A stretch of 35,397 nt of DNA from an uncultured Campylobacter sp. (GTDB lineage Bacteria; Campylobacterota; Campylobacteria; Campylobacterales; Campylobacteraceae). The notes beneath the pieces are model-generated. The model made no database searches. It worked only from the letters and a program-made list of their open reading frames with translations, and was not told where the DNA came from. Made by a program: the position numbers and the translations under genes. Location: positions 1 through 35,397 of the forward strand of contig UQBJ01000022.1 in the NCBI GenBank assembly GCA_900539255.1. Reading direction: 5' to 3'. Shown here in pieces: positions 1 through 6,871 of the stretch. How positions within the stretch are numbered: the stretch's first letter is position 1; every line of letters begins with the position of its first letter.

Positions 1-919
1 GGGCTTTAATCTTGCTTTCAAGCTCTTTTTTTAAAACGCCATCGCCTACGATGATTAACTTCCATTGTGTTAGGTTATCGTCATTGCGCAAATCTAGGCT
101 TTTGTCGTTTTGAGATACCTTTATCTTGTCATTTTGAGCGCAGCGACCCAACGGGTTGCAAGGCGTAGCCGCAGCAAAAAAATCCACACAATTTTCGTTT
201 TGACACTCTACATTCAGTAGTCTGTTTTCCGTCTTTTGTATGGATACTTCGCTACACTTTGTTTCGCTCAGTATGACGGAGTATGGCGGATTTTTAATAG
301 ATTCTTGCACGATTTTCCAAATGTCAAGCAGCCTAAAAAAGCCCTTTTGGTCGCCTTTATCCATTCGCCCTACGCTTAAAATTGCCTTTTGCGAGTAAGT
401 CGCGTTAAGGCTAGGAATTTGTGGCAAGAAATTTGGGATTACACGGACAAAGTTGTGATAGCCTTGCCAAATGCTAAATTCTGCGTGGCTTAAAATCACA
501 AGCGCGTCAAAAAGGGCGTTGCGTGAGTTGTAGCGGTGAAAATTCCTGTGGATAAGCTTGGTATATCTTGTTTTTGGGTTTTTAAAGTATGGAAAAAACA
601 CCCAGCAGCTTGCGATGACAAGCTCATAAGTGCGTTTTTTAAGCTTATAACTCAAAACAAGCTTGTGAAAATTCTTATCATAAAAGCGTTTGAAAAAGTG
701 CTTTTTAGCCTCAACTTGCGCCAAAGTTTGCTCATAATCATACCAAAAATGCAATTTAACGCTAGGATTTGTAGCGTAGGGTAAATTTTTGTTGCCTTGA
801 TAAAAGCTTAAAACCTCTACCTCGTGTCCTTGCTCACTCAAAGCATTAGCAAGATTTACCACTACTCGCTCAGCACCGCCAAAAATGCTTATATCCTCAA
901 TAGTTAAGAGAATTTTCAT
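1..919 (-). CDS. GT4-family glycosyltransferase, 3' end cut by window edge, carrying an in-frame palindromic repeat
   Basis: Probably transfers a sugar from a nucleotide donor onto a surface glycan such as LOS or capsule at the cytoplasmic side of the inner membrane. I translated it by hand: 306 open codons from ATG 919-917 to base 2, without a stop. The N-terminus has the GT-B donor-fold signature ISIFGGAERVVVNLANALS (residues 11-29). The second domain starts with ILSVGRMDKGDQKGF (180-194) and resumes with WKLIIVGDGVLKKEL (286-300), as in GT4 enzymes. Between these, about residues 206-285 are translated palindromic repeat (VILSETKCSEVSI, AQNDKIKVSQNDK), where relatives normally have only a short loop. 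An AAGGG motif 6-7 bases before the ATG supports the start. It is divergent from the GT2 gene. Acceptor and sugar cannot be told. The family call is strong; whether the insert leaves the enzyme active is unknown. Confidence 0.85.
   Translation of the reverse strand, partial: MKILLTIEDISIFGGAERVVVNLANALSEQGHEVEVLSFYQGNKNLPYATNPSVKLHFWYDYEQTLAQVEAKKHFFKRFYDKNFHKLVLSYKLKKRTYELVIASCWVFFPYFKNPKTRYTKLIHRNFHRYNSRNALFDALVILSHAEFSIWQGYHNFVRVIPNFLPQIPSLNATYSQKAILSVGRMDKGDQKGFFRLLDIWKIVQESIKNPPYSVILSETKCSEVSIQKTENRLLNVECQNENCVDFFAAATPCNPLGRCAQNDKIKVSQNDKSLDLRNDDNLTQWKLIIVGDGVLKKELESKIKA
65..304 (-). repeat. Palindromic repeat element inside the GT4 gene, in frame
   Basis: On the minus strand it contains GTCATACTGAGC followed by AGCGAAGTATCCATA (about 277-239). 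After that comes a stretch resembling the intergenic copies (GTGGATTTTTTTGCTGCGG, ACGCCTTGCAACCCG, GCTCAAAATGACAAG; about 187-125) and a second AACGACAAA end. No stop codon is present in the gene's frame. The boundaries are estimated from where GT4 similarity stops and resumes. Confidence 0.8.
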
Positions 920-992
920 CAACAACCCTTTGAAAATGTTTTGACATTGTAGCTAAAATTTCCTTAATAAAACAAAATTTAAAAAGTTTTGT

Positions 993-998
993 TATAAT
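993..998 (+). promoter_or_regulatory. -10 box for the GT2 gene
   Basis: TATAAT lies 34 bases before the GTG start in the divergent 113-base gap between the two glycosyltransferase genes. It is preceded by T-rich DNA and has no clear -35, as is usual for Campylobacter sigma-70 promoters. Confidence 0.6.
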
Positions 999-1032
999 AA
1001 GCCTTTAAAATTTAGACAAAAGGTAAATTCTC

Positions 1033-2607
1033 GTGCAAAGCTCACAGCATAAAGCAAAAAATTCCTTGCGAAATTTAGCACAAAATTCAAAGCAAGGTTT
1101 GAAGCAAACCCCACTTGTTTCTATCATCGTGCCTATTTACAATGTCGCAAGCTATCTTAAAGAGTGCTTACAAAGCATAGTAACACAAAGCTATGAGAAT
1201 TTAGACATTATCTTAATTGATGATGGCAGCGATGATGAAAGCCTTAAAATCGCTCTTAATTTTGCTGAAAATGATGAGAGAATTTTTGTGATAAGCAAGC
1301 CAAATGGCGGACTTTCAAGTGCGCGCAACTTTGGACTTGAATTCATCAAGGGCAGTGCGTTGAGAACTTTTTTTGATGATGGAGATATTTCGCCTACGGC
1401 TCAAAATGACAAAAACCAAGCTTGTCATACTGACACACCTTGTCATAATGAGACTTTTTCTTGTCATACTGAGCTTTCGCAAGAAAGCGAAGTATCCATA
1501 AATTCAAAGCGTGCCTTAAATTCTGTGGATATTTCGCATTCGCTCAATATGACAAATGACAGCAAAGAGATTTTTCGCTACGCTCAAAATGACAAGGTAA
1601 AGGTATCTCAATATGACAAAGAAAAAGCATTTCAAACCAACACCAGCATTCAAAGCCTTTCCCAAACACACAGCTTTGAAAAGTCTTACAAAAGTATTGA
1701 CACACAAGCATTAAGGGCGCATTTTACTCAAATAAAACACAATTTCATCAAAAGCGATTTAGAGCGCATAAATGACTTCATCACACAAGAGTTGCCACAA
1801 AATGCGCTCATTCATTTTGTCGATAGTGATGATTATATCACGCAAGATTGCGTTGCAAAATGCGTGCAAGCCTTGCTTGAAAAAGATTTGGATATAATAG
1901 TGCATAATATCAAGCATTTTTATGAAGAGAACAAAAGTTTTAAGCAAGGCGAGTTTTTGCAAAATTTGCACCAAAACACCTATGAAAGCGGCTTAAAACT
2001 CTTAAAAGAAAATAGGCTTTATAGCTTTTATTTCTCCGTGCAAGGGCTTTTTAGAGCAAGCATTTTAAACCGCTACGCCTTGCGTTTTACAGAGGGGATT
2101 TACCACGAAGACCACGACTTTGGGACCTTGCTTTTTTGTTTAGCAGGCAAAATAAGCTACACGAACGAGCCTTTATATATTTATAGACAAAGGACAAATT
2201 CTATCATCACAGCGCAAAAAAACACCGCCTTTCCAAGCAAAATGCCAAGTTTTTTAGAGCCTTTAAGGGCTGATTTTAAGGACTATAAGGCTTTGAGGGC
2301 TTATTTTAAGAGTTTTTGTTTCGTGCTTGTAGGCTTTAACATTTGGGAGTTTTTTAGGCAAAAAAGCGAGCAAAATGCTAAATTTCAGCAAGAATTTAGG
2401 GATTTTTTTGAAAAAACCGCCCTTGCGTATATGAAAATCTTTAAAAGCCCTTTAACGCCTGACACTATGGGCGTAAAAGAGCTTTTACGAAAAATGAATT
2501 TTAGCAAAAGCCTTGTGTGGCGGGAGTTTTTCAAGGACTTGCACCGCCAACCAAAGAAAATACGCTTTATTACGCATATAAAATACCTACTATCAAGGAA
2601 AAATTAG
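1033..2607 (+). CDS. GT2-family glycosyltransferase with an in-frame palindromic repeat insert
   Basis: A 524-residue GT-A type glycosyltransferase, probably building a surface glycan. The N-terminus shows the family-2 fold: VSIIVPIYNVASYLKECLQS (29-48), the nucleotide-binding LIDDGS (61-66), NGGLSSARNFGLE (91-103) and the metal-binding FVDSDDYI (262-269). The acceptor-side YHEDHDFG follows near residue 350. In typical GT2 enzymes the SARN and DSDD motifs are about 15 residues apart; here they are about 165 apart. Residues about 115-200 are translated repeat (AQNDK, SCHTELSQESEVSI, YAQNDKVKVSQYDK). Residues about 200-258 look like ordinary protein and may be a native extension of this Campylobacter subfamily. 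The start is GTG, with an AAAGG motif just upstream. It is divergent from the GT4 gene and probably in the same glycan locus. Donor and acceptor are unknown. Confidence 0.88.
   Translation: MQSSQHKAKNSLRNLAQNSKQGLKQTPLVSIIVPIYNVASYLKECLQSIVTQSYENLDIILIDDGSDDESLKIALNFAENDERIFVISKPNGGLSSARNFGLEFIKGSALRTFFDDGDISPTAQNDKNQACHTDTPCHNETFSCHTELSQESEVSINSKRALNSVDISHSLNMTNDSKEIFRYAQNDKVKVSQYDKEKAFQTNTSIQSLSQTHSFEKSYKSIDTQALRAHFTQIKHNFIKSDLERINDFITQELPQNALIHFVDSDDYITQDCVAKCVQALLEKDLDIIVHNIKHFYEENKSFKQGEFLQNLHQNTYESGLKLLKENRLYSFYFSVQGLFRASILNRYALRFTEGIYHEDHDFGTLLFCLAGKISYTNEPLYIYRQRTNSIITAQKNTAFPSKMPSFLEPLRADFKDYKALRAYFKSFCFVLVGFNIWEFFRQKSEQNAKFQQEFRDFFEKTALAYMKIFKSPLTPDTMGVKELLRKMNFSKSLVWREFFKDLHRQPKKIRFITHIKYLLSRKN
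1375..1630 (+). repeat. Palindromic repeat cluster inside the GT2 gene, in frame
   Basis: Contains three CTTGTCATAMTGA-type ends, one full palindrome at 1462-1500 (GTCATACTGAGC, then AGCGAAGTATCCATA) and three copies of a GGATATTTCGC...CTCAAAATGACAA type end in the opposite orientation. The cluster stays open in the frame of the host gene. Its boundaries are approximate. Confidence 0.8.
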
Positions 2608-2901
2608 TGGCGCATATCATTTTGATTTTAGGCAAGGCAGGGGAAAAGAAAAAAGCGCATTACAGCGTGGATAAGGGCTTAAATTTAACCCTCAATTTAA
2701 GCAAAGTCAGCAAAAATTTATCCACAACAAACTTGGAGCGGCGTTTGAAATGGTGTGCTTTGGGCTAAATTTAGGGCTTGTAGCACTTTACGCTACAACC
2801 AAAAGAGAAGTGAATGTGGTGCAAGAAAATGGCAAAAATGTCAAAAAAAAGCGTTTTCATTTGCAAAGCAACAAATTTTTATCATTTAAAAAGCGTGGCT
2901 T
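2608..2901. other. Non-coding gap between the convergent GT2 and nth genes
   Basis: Short open frames cross this stretch, but none shows a recognisable motif or good ribosome-binding site. A weak hairpin lies at 2778-2798 (TTGTAGC, 7-base loop, GCTACAA). It could hold a decayed gene remnant; I cannot identify one. Confidence 0.4.
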
Positions 2902-3525
2902 TTACACCCTTTTGTCCGCACTTTTACAAAGATGATTTAAAAAGCATTCATCGCAAAGTGGGTTTTTTGCCTTGCAAGTGTAGCGCCCAAAAAGCACCAT
3001 AGCTTGGTGAAGTGCGTTTAAGTGGTCCTTGAAAATGCCAGTCAAATCAGCCTCCACAAGCTCGGGCGTTTTAGCAGTGCTTAAATTTAGGCGATGCGCG
3101 ACACGAAAAATGTGCGTATCCACAGCCATCACATTTGCCCCGCACCACTCTATCAGCACGACATTTGCCGTCTTTTGCCCCACGCCCGCTAAGCTCTGCA
3201 AGTCCTTTTGCGAAAGCGGAATTTCGCCTTTAAAATTCTCACACACCGCGCGCGCCATTTTGATGAGATTTTCAGCCTTGTTGTTAAAAAATGAGCAGCT
3301 TTGAATGTGCGTTTTTACGCTTGCTAAATTCGCCTTTGCTAAATCAGCCACGCTAGGATAGGCTTTGAAAAGTGCTGGGGTGATTAAATTCACGCGTTTG
3401 TCGGTGCATTGCGCTGAGAGCATTACGCAAACGATGAGTTCGTAAGGGTTGCGAAATTTTAACTCGCTTTTTGCGCCTTTAAAATGGGTTAAAAACAACT
3501 CTTTTATCTGCAAATTTCGTTTCAA
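2902..3525 (-). CDS. nth: Endonuclease III (DNA glycosylase/AP lyase)
   Basis: Base-excision repair enzyme that removes oxidised pyrimidines and cleaves the abasic site by beta-elimination. The 207-residue length is typical. The helix-hairpin-helix LAGVGQKTANVVL (112-124) carries the catalytic lysine K118. The catalytic aspartate is D136 in AVDTHIFRVAHRL. The C-terminal [4Fe-4S] loop has cysteines 184, 191, 194 and 200 in the C-x6-C-x2-C-x5-C spacing of Nth. The start is TTG, chosen because GGAG sits five bases upstream and residues from there match the family. It is read leftward, divergent from the acetyltransferase gene, and appears monocistronic. Identification is secure. Confidence 0.96.
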   Translation of the reverse strand: MKRNLQIKELFLTHFKGAKSELKFRNPYELIVCVMLSAQCTDKRVNLITPALFKAYPSVADLAKANLASVKTHIQSCSFFNNKAENLIKMARAVCENFKGEIPLSQKDLQSLAGVGQKTANVVLIEWCGANVMAVDTHIFRVAHRLNLSTAKTPELVEADLTGIFKDHLNALHQAMVLFGRYTCKAKNPLCDECFLNHLCKSADKRV

Positions 3526-3648
3526 CTCGTCTCCAAAAAGCTAAATTCAAGCTGACATTATAGCCAAAATGCCTTGCAAATTCATCAAAATGCAAAAATT
3601 TGCTTCTTTGCAAGCCACATTTTTTGCCACGCTTAATCAAATTTTAGC

Positions 3649-3654
3649 TATAAT
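3649..3654 (+). promoter_or_regulatory. -10 box for the GNAT-UDG-lipoprotein group
   Basis: TATAAT 25 bases before the ATG of the acetyltransferase, in the divergent gap with nth. No convincing -35 is seen. Confidence 0.6.
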
Positions 3655-3679
3655 AGCAAGATTTTAGCAAGAGGTAAAA

Positions 3680-4159
3680 ATGTCAAAACTTACGATAAAG
3701 CCCGCCACAAAGGACGATTTGAGTGCTATGCTAGCCTTAGTGAAAGAACTTGCGGCGTATGAAAAGCTGCTTGATATTTGCAAGTGCGATGAAAAGGCGT
3801 ATAGCGAAGCCTTGTTTGAGAAAAACTACGCTCACGCGCTTGTTTTAGAGTGTGATGGGCAGATGATAGGCTATGTCATATACTTTTACACCTTTTCTAG
3901 CTTTTTGGGGCGCGGTGGCTTGTGGCTTGAAGACTTATACATAAGCCCAAAGTATCGTAAAATGGGCTTTGGCAAGGCTGTGTTTAAACATTTGGCTAAA
4001 ATTTGCAAAGAGCAGAATTTAGGGCGTTTAGAGTGGGTTTGCCTGCGCGAAAATCAGCTTGGCATAGACTTTTACACAAAGTTAAAGGCGCAAAACATAA
4101 GCGAGCAGTGGATAAGCTATCGTTTGGACGGAAAAGAGCTTGAAAATTTAGGCGTTTGA
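3680..4159 (+). CDS. GNAT-family N-acetyltransferase (SSAT/thialysine acetyltransferase-like)
   Basis: Predicted to move an acetyl group from acetyl-CoA to an amine. The 159 residues cover a whole GNAT fold. Motif A is LWLEDLYISPKYRKMGFGKA (81-100), with the pyrophosphate-binding R/G-x-G-x-G/A pattern at 93-98. A conserved RLEWVCLRENQLGIDFYTKL stretch follows (116-135). The LEDLYI...EW...N..IDFY pattern is that of the diamine/thialysine acetyltransferase branch, so a polyamine or lysine analogue is a reasonable but unproven substrate. AAGAGG lies six bases before the ATG. Its stop codon overlaps the next gene's ATG, so the two are translationally coupled. Confidence 0.88.
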   Translation: MSKLTIKPATKDDLSAMLALVKELAAYEKLLDICKCDEKAYSEALFEKNYAHALVLECDGQMIGYVIYFYTFSSFLGRGGLWLEDLYISPKYRKMGFGKAVFKHLAKICKEQNLGRLEWVCLRENQLGIDFYTKLKAQNISEQWISYRLDGKELENLGV

Positions 4160-4785
4160 TGAGCGAAATGATGAGCAGGATACGAAATTTACACTATCTT
4201 AAAAGTTTTGGTTATGAATTTGTCAGCAAAGAGCTGAATTTTACGAGCAAGGAAAGTGATTTTGCGCATTTAAGGGCGAGTGTGTCAAGGTGTGAGCTTT
4301 GTAGTCTGTCTAAAAAACGCCATCACAGCTTAATCGAGCCGCACTTAAAGCCCGCAAAGCTAATGATACTCGACACTTTTGCGGACAAAAGCGAAGATGA
4401 AAGCGGTAGTTTGTTGCTTTCAAACAAGGGCGAGAAATTGTTAAAATTACTCAAAACGGCGCTAAATTTAAGCCAAGATGAAATTTTTTTAAGCTATGTG
4501 TATAAGTGTTTTAGCGGGGGTAAAAATGACGCAAGTGCGCTTTTATCGTGCTTGCCTTATTTTTGGAGTGAGTTTTGCTTGGTAAAACCGCGCGTTTTGC
4601 TTGTTTTGGGCGAGGATAGCTTTGAAAATTTGGGCTTTGATAACTTTAAAAGGCTGCGAGGCGAGCTATTTACGCACCTTAAAGCGTGGGTGATGCCTAC
4701 TTTTAGCGTGGAATTTATCATCAAAAATCCAAGTTTTGAGCTAGAATTTTTAAATGATTTAAGCAAAATCAAAGGACTTTTATGA
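4159..4785 (+). CDS. Uracil-DNA glycosylase superfamily protein (family-4-like, degenerate motifs)
   Basis: A 208-residue protein with the layout of iron-sulfur uracil-DNA glycosylases. Cysteines 45 and 48 (CELC) and 117 and 131 (VYKC ... LSC) sit where family 4 enzymes bind [4Fe-4S]. VLLVLGEDSFENLG (146-159) resembles the LGATA strand, and a C-terminal SF..I.NPS element resembles the HPS motif. The active-site motif GEAPG is replaced by LDTFADKSEDESG (71-83), so uracil excision is uncertain. I chose the ATG at 4159, overlapping the acetyltransferase TGA, over an in-frame TTG three bases earlier. It could be a repair enzyme with altered specificity or a structural relative. Confidence 0.7.
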   Translation: MSEMMSRIRNLHYLKSFGYEFVSKELNFTSKESDFAHLRASVSRCELCSLSKKRHHSLIEPHLKPAKLMILDTFADKSEDESGSLLLSNKGEKLLKLLKTALNLSQDEIFLSYVYKCFSGGKNDASALLSCLPYFWSEFCLVKPRVLLVLGEDSFENLGFDNFKRLRGELFTHLKAWVMPTFSVEFIIKNPSFELEFLNDLSKIKGLL

Positions 4786-4829
4786 GAGAATTTACGCTAA
4801 AATTCAAAGTGAAAGAGAAAAAACGATGA
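4782..4829 (+). CDS. Possible 15-codon coupling peptide
   Basis: An ATG overlapping the stop of the UDG-like gene opens a 15-codon frame (MREFTLKFKVKEKKR). Its TGA overlaps the ATG of the following lipoprotein gene, so ATGA-type junctions exist at both ends. It may carry ribosomes across the gap. It could equally be chance, as there is no other evidence. Confidence 0.2.
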   Translation: MREFTLKFKVKEKKR

Positions 4830-5884
4830 AAAAAATCTTACTTTTTGCCCTTGCGGTGTGCGTGTTTGTGGGCTGTGCAAGCAAAAGCACGCAAAAGGAT
4901 AGTGGATTTAGCTTTATCCCAAGTGATTTTGGCTTTGTAAAAAGCGTAAGTCCTGAGGCTGCGAGCAAAATCGCCATCATCATACCCGAAAAAGTCATCA
5001 AAAGCTATTCAAATATCATCATCAATTCAAGTATCGCCTACGCCTTGCGTCAAAAGGCACAAGTCAGCGTAGATGTCTATCTCATCGGCAACGAGGACGA
5101 GTCAAGTGTCGCTAGCGTGCTTAAAATCCTTAACGACAAGGATTACCGCTTTGCTATCGCTGGCTTTACGATAAAGGGCGCAAATGCCCTTGCAAAGCTC
5201 GGTGCAGGCGACATTAGCTTTTATATTCCTACCCTGCATAAAAGCAACACAAACATTAAGGCGGATAACATTTATTTTGGCGGCATAGACTATGACGCGC
5301 AAATTCAAAGGCTTTTGTCTATCTCAAACAACCAAATATCAAGCTTTTACGACAACTCCGCCCTTTCAAATATCTTACACAAAAAGCTTTTAAGCAAGGC
5401 GCAAAACGCAAGAGGCTTTAAAATCGACAGCGACAAGATGGATTATGAGAGATTTCTCCGTCCTATCAGTGCTTTTGAAAACGCCAGCGTGTTTTTAAAC
5501 ACGCCACTTGTCAAAAGTGCGATAGTCAGCTCACAGCTGAGGGCGAACGAGCTTGTTGCCTACGCACTTTTATCGACACAGATTGGCTACAACCCCACGA
5601 TTTTCAGCCTTACACAGCCTGAGGACAGGCAAAACCTTTTCATCGCTAACTCCATCACCACTAAGGACGCAAAGCTAAGCTATATCAACGAAACGCTGGG
5701 GCAAAGCGTGGATTATAATTGGGTTGTTTATGCCACTAGCGTGGGCTTTGATTATTTTTACACCACGATGATGAACTCAGCCGCTAAAAGCCTTTTTAGC
5801 GAAAAAATGCAGGACAATCAAGTCATCTACGACATACAAATCGTGCAGGCTTTGGAATTTGGCTTTGAGCTAAGCGGGAAGTGA
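4826..5884 (+). CDS. Putative lipoprotein with a periplasmic-binding-like fold
   Basis: The N-terminus is a lipoprotein signal: MKK, a hydrophobic run, then the lipobox FVGC with acylated Cys17. The mature protein (about 335 residues) is probably anchored to the outer or inner membrane facing the periplasm. KIAIIIPEKVIKSYSNIIIN (50-69) and later alternating strand-helix blocks (VDVYLIGNEDESSVASVLK, FAIAGFTIKGANALAKLGA) resemble type 1 periplasmic binding proteins or the LpoA/PBP-activator C-terminal domain. This is an impression from the pattern, not a confirmed match. It is last in the group that starts with the acetyltransferase. Function unknown. Confidence 0.75.
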   Translation: MKKILLFALAVCVFVGCASKSTQKDSGFSFIPSDFGFVKSVSPEAASKIAIIIPEKVIKSYSNIIINSSIAYALRQKAQVSVDVYLIGNEDESSVASVLKILNDKDYRFAIAGFTIKGANALAKLGAGDISFYIPTLHKSNTNIKADNIYFGGIDYDAQIQRLLSISNNQISSFYDNSALSNILHKKLLSKAQNARGFKIDSDKMDYERFLRPISAFENASVFLNTPLVKSAIVSSQLRANELVAYALLSTQIGYNPTIFSLTQPEDRQNLFIANSITTKDAKLSYINETLGQSVDYNWVVYATSVGFDYFYTTMMNSAAKSLFSEKMQDNQVIYDIQIVQALEFGFELSGK

Positions 5885-5898
5885 AGTTTTAGACTTAG

Positions 5899-5934
5899 GC
5901 ATTTTGCGCTATCATTGAGAGCGTGGCAAAATGC
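5899..5934 (+). terminator. Hairpin downstream of the lipoprotein gene
   Basis: A nine-base perfect stem (GCATTTTGC, 18-base loop, GCAAAATGC) begins 15 bases after the stop. No T-run follows, so it is a weak candidate terminator. Confidence 0.35.
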
Positions 5935-6071
5935 AAAAGCGATAAGTAGCGTTTGTTTTGTTGTGGCTTTTGAAAATAGCGTGCAAAACCTACTTGTAGT
6001 AACGGCGAATTTTTAGGGTAGATTTGGGGCTTAAAAATTTTGAATTTAACCTTATGCAAACGAAAAAGTGT

Positions 6072-6077
6072 TATAAT
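6072..6077 (+). promoter_or_regulatory. -10 box for the UPF0763 gene
   Basis: TATAAT 33 bases before the GTG start at 6111, preceded by GTGT and AT-rich DNA. It likely drives the UPF0763 gene and perhaps hemN and the Fe-S protein. Confidence 0.6.
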
Positions 6078-6110
6078 GTGGCAAATTTTTGACAAAACAA
6101 GGAAAAATGG

Positions 6111-6590
6111 GTGAAAAATTTACCAAATTCAAGTCGCTCTATGGACAAAATCAACGAGTTTGCGGGGTCGCTTGGCATAAAAAAGGACGAGCAAACCGTG
6201 CTTGAAATCGTATCCAGCACAGACAACCAAAAGGTGCTAAGCCTTAAAAGCGGACACTTTGGCGCGCCTGAGCCGTGGTTTGTAGTCGATGAAAACGACA
6301 AAATTCACACGCTTATCTCCATAGCGAGCCTAAAAAATATGTTGGAGGGCTTGAAAGAGCTGCAAAAAGAGAATTTTGAGCTAAAACTTGAAAAAGCGAT
6401 TTATCAGCAAATCCCCATTGACTTCAATGACGCGTGGATAGTGGCTATGGATGAGATAAAAAAGCAAGGTAAAAACGGGCTTGTGGAGATGAATATCGAT
6501 TTAGATAAACTAATGAGCGAGGTTAAAAGGCAACACCCGAATTTGTTTGTGGATATGGAAGCGATGATGAAGGGCGGTTTGGAAAATTAA
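6111..6590 (+). CDS. UPF0763/DUF2603 family protein
   Basis: A soluble 159-residue protein of a family I know only from Campylobacterota (C. jejuni Cj0993c type), with no established function. Features include SGHFGAPEPWFVVDENDKIHT at about 64-84, a helical, charged middle segment (LKELQKENFELKLEKA) and a basic/acidic C-terminus. No membrane segment or signal peptide is present. I chose GTG at 6111 because AAGGA lies seven bases upstream; the ATG at 6107 is in another frame. As I recall, the same gene precedes hemN and the Fe-S oxidoreductase in C. jejuni and H. pylori, suggesting a link to haem or redox metabolism. That is inference. Confidence 0.85.
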   Translation: MKNLPNSSRSMDKINEFAGSLGIKKDEQTVLEIVSSTDNQKVLSLKSGHFGAPEPWFVVDENDKIHTLISIASLKNMLEGLKELQKENFELKLEKAIYQQIPIDFNDAWIVAMDEIKKQGKNGLVEMNIDLDKLMSEVKRQHPNLFVDMEAMMKGGLEN

Positions 6591-6871
6591 AAATGAGTGA
6601 ATTTTGGGCTTGTTTTGTGGGCGTTTGTTTTGAGCGCAAAGGCGGACATTTTTTATACTTGGGCGTTAGTTAAAATTTTTTAAATTTAAAAAAGGGATTT
6701 TTGCTAGCACTTAAAATAGCAAAATTTGTCCGCAATGATGAGTGAGTGCGTTTGCAAAGCGCAAAGCGGGGCGGAATTTACACTTGTTATGGCGTAAATG
6801 GCTTGCGAGGCTTTGGGGCGATAGCGCAAATGGCGTTTTTAAGGTAAAAATTTAAAATAAGGACTTTTAAG
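6591..6871. other. Intergenic region upstream of hemN with hairpins
   Basis: No gene is seen in this 281-base gap. It holds a perfect eight-base stem at 6699-6724 (TTTTGCTA, 10-base loop, TAGCAAAA). A wider inverted pair, GCGGACA 6642-6648 and TGTCCGC 6727-6733, encloses that stem. A possible -10, TATACT, lies at 6654-6659. It could be a terminator/attenuator between UPF0763 and hemN. Confidence 0.4.

Noticed and set aside
536..784. 82-codon plus-strand frame
   Set aside because: Lies antisense within the GT4 gene, whose frame is continuous and has family motifs.
2517..2935. Two short overlapping frames after the GT2 gene
   Set aside because: No recognisable motif, no ribosome-binding site, poor composition; noted only as a possible gene remnant.
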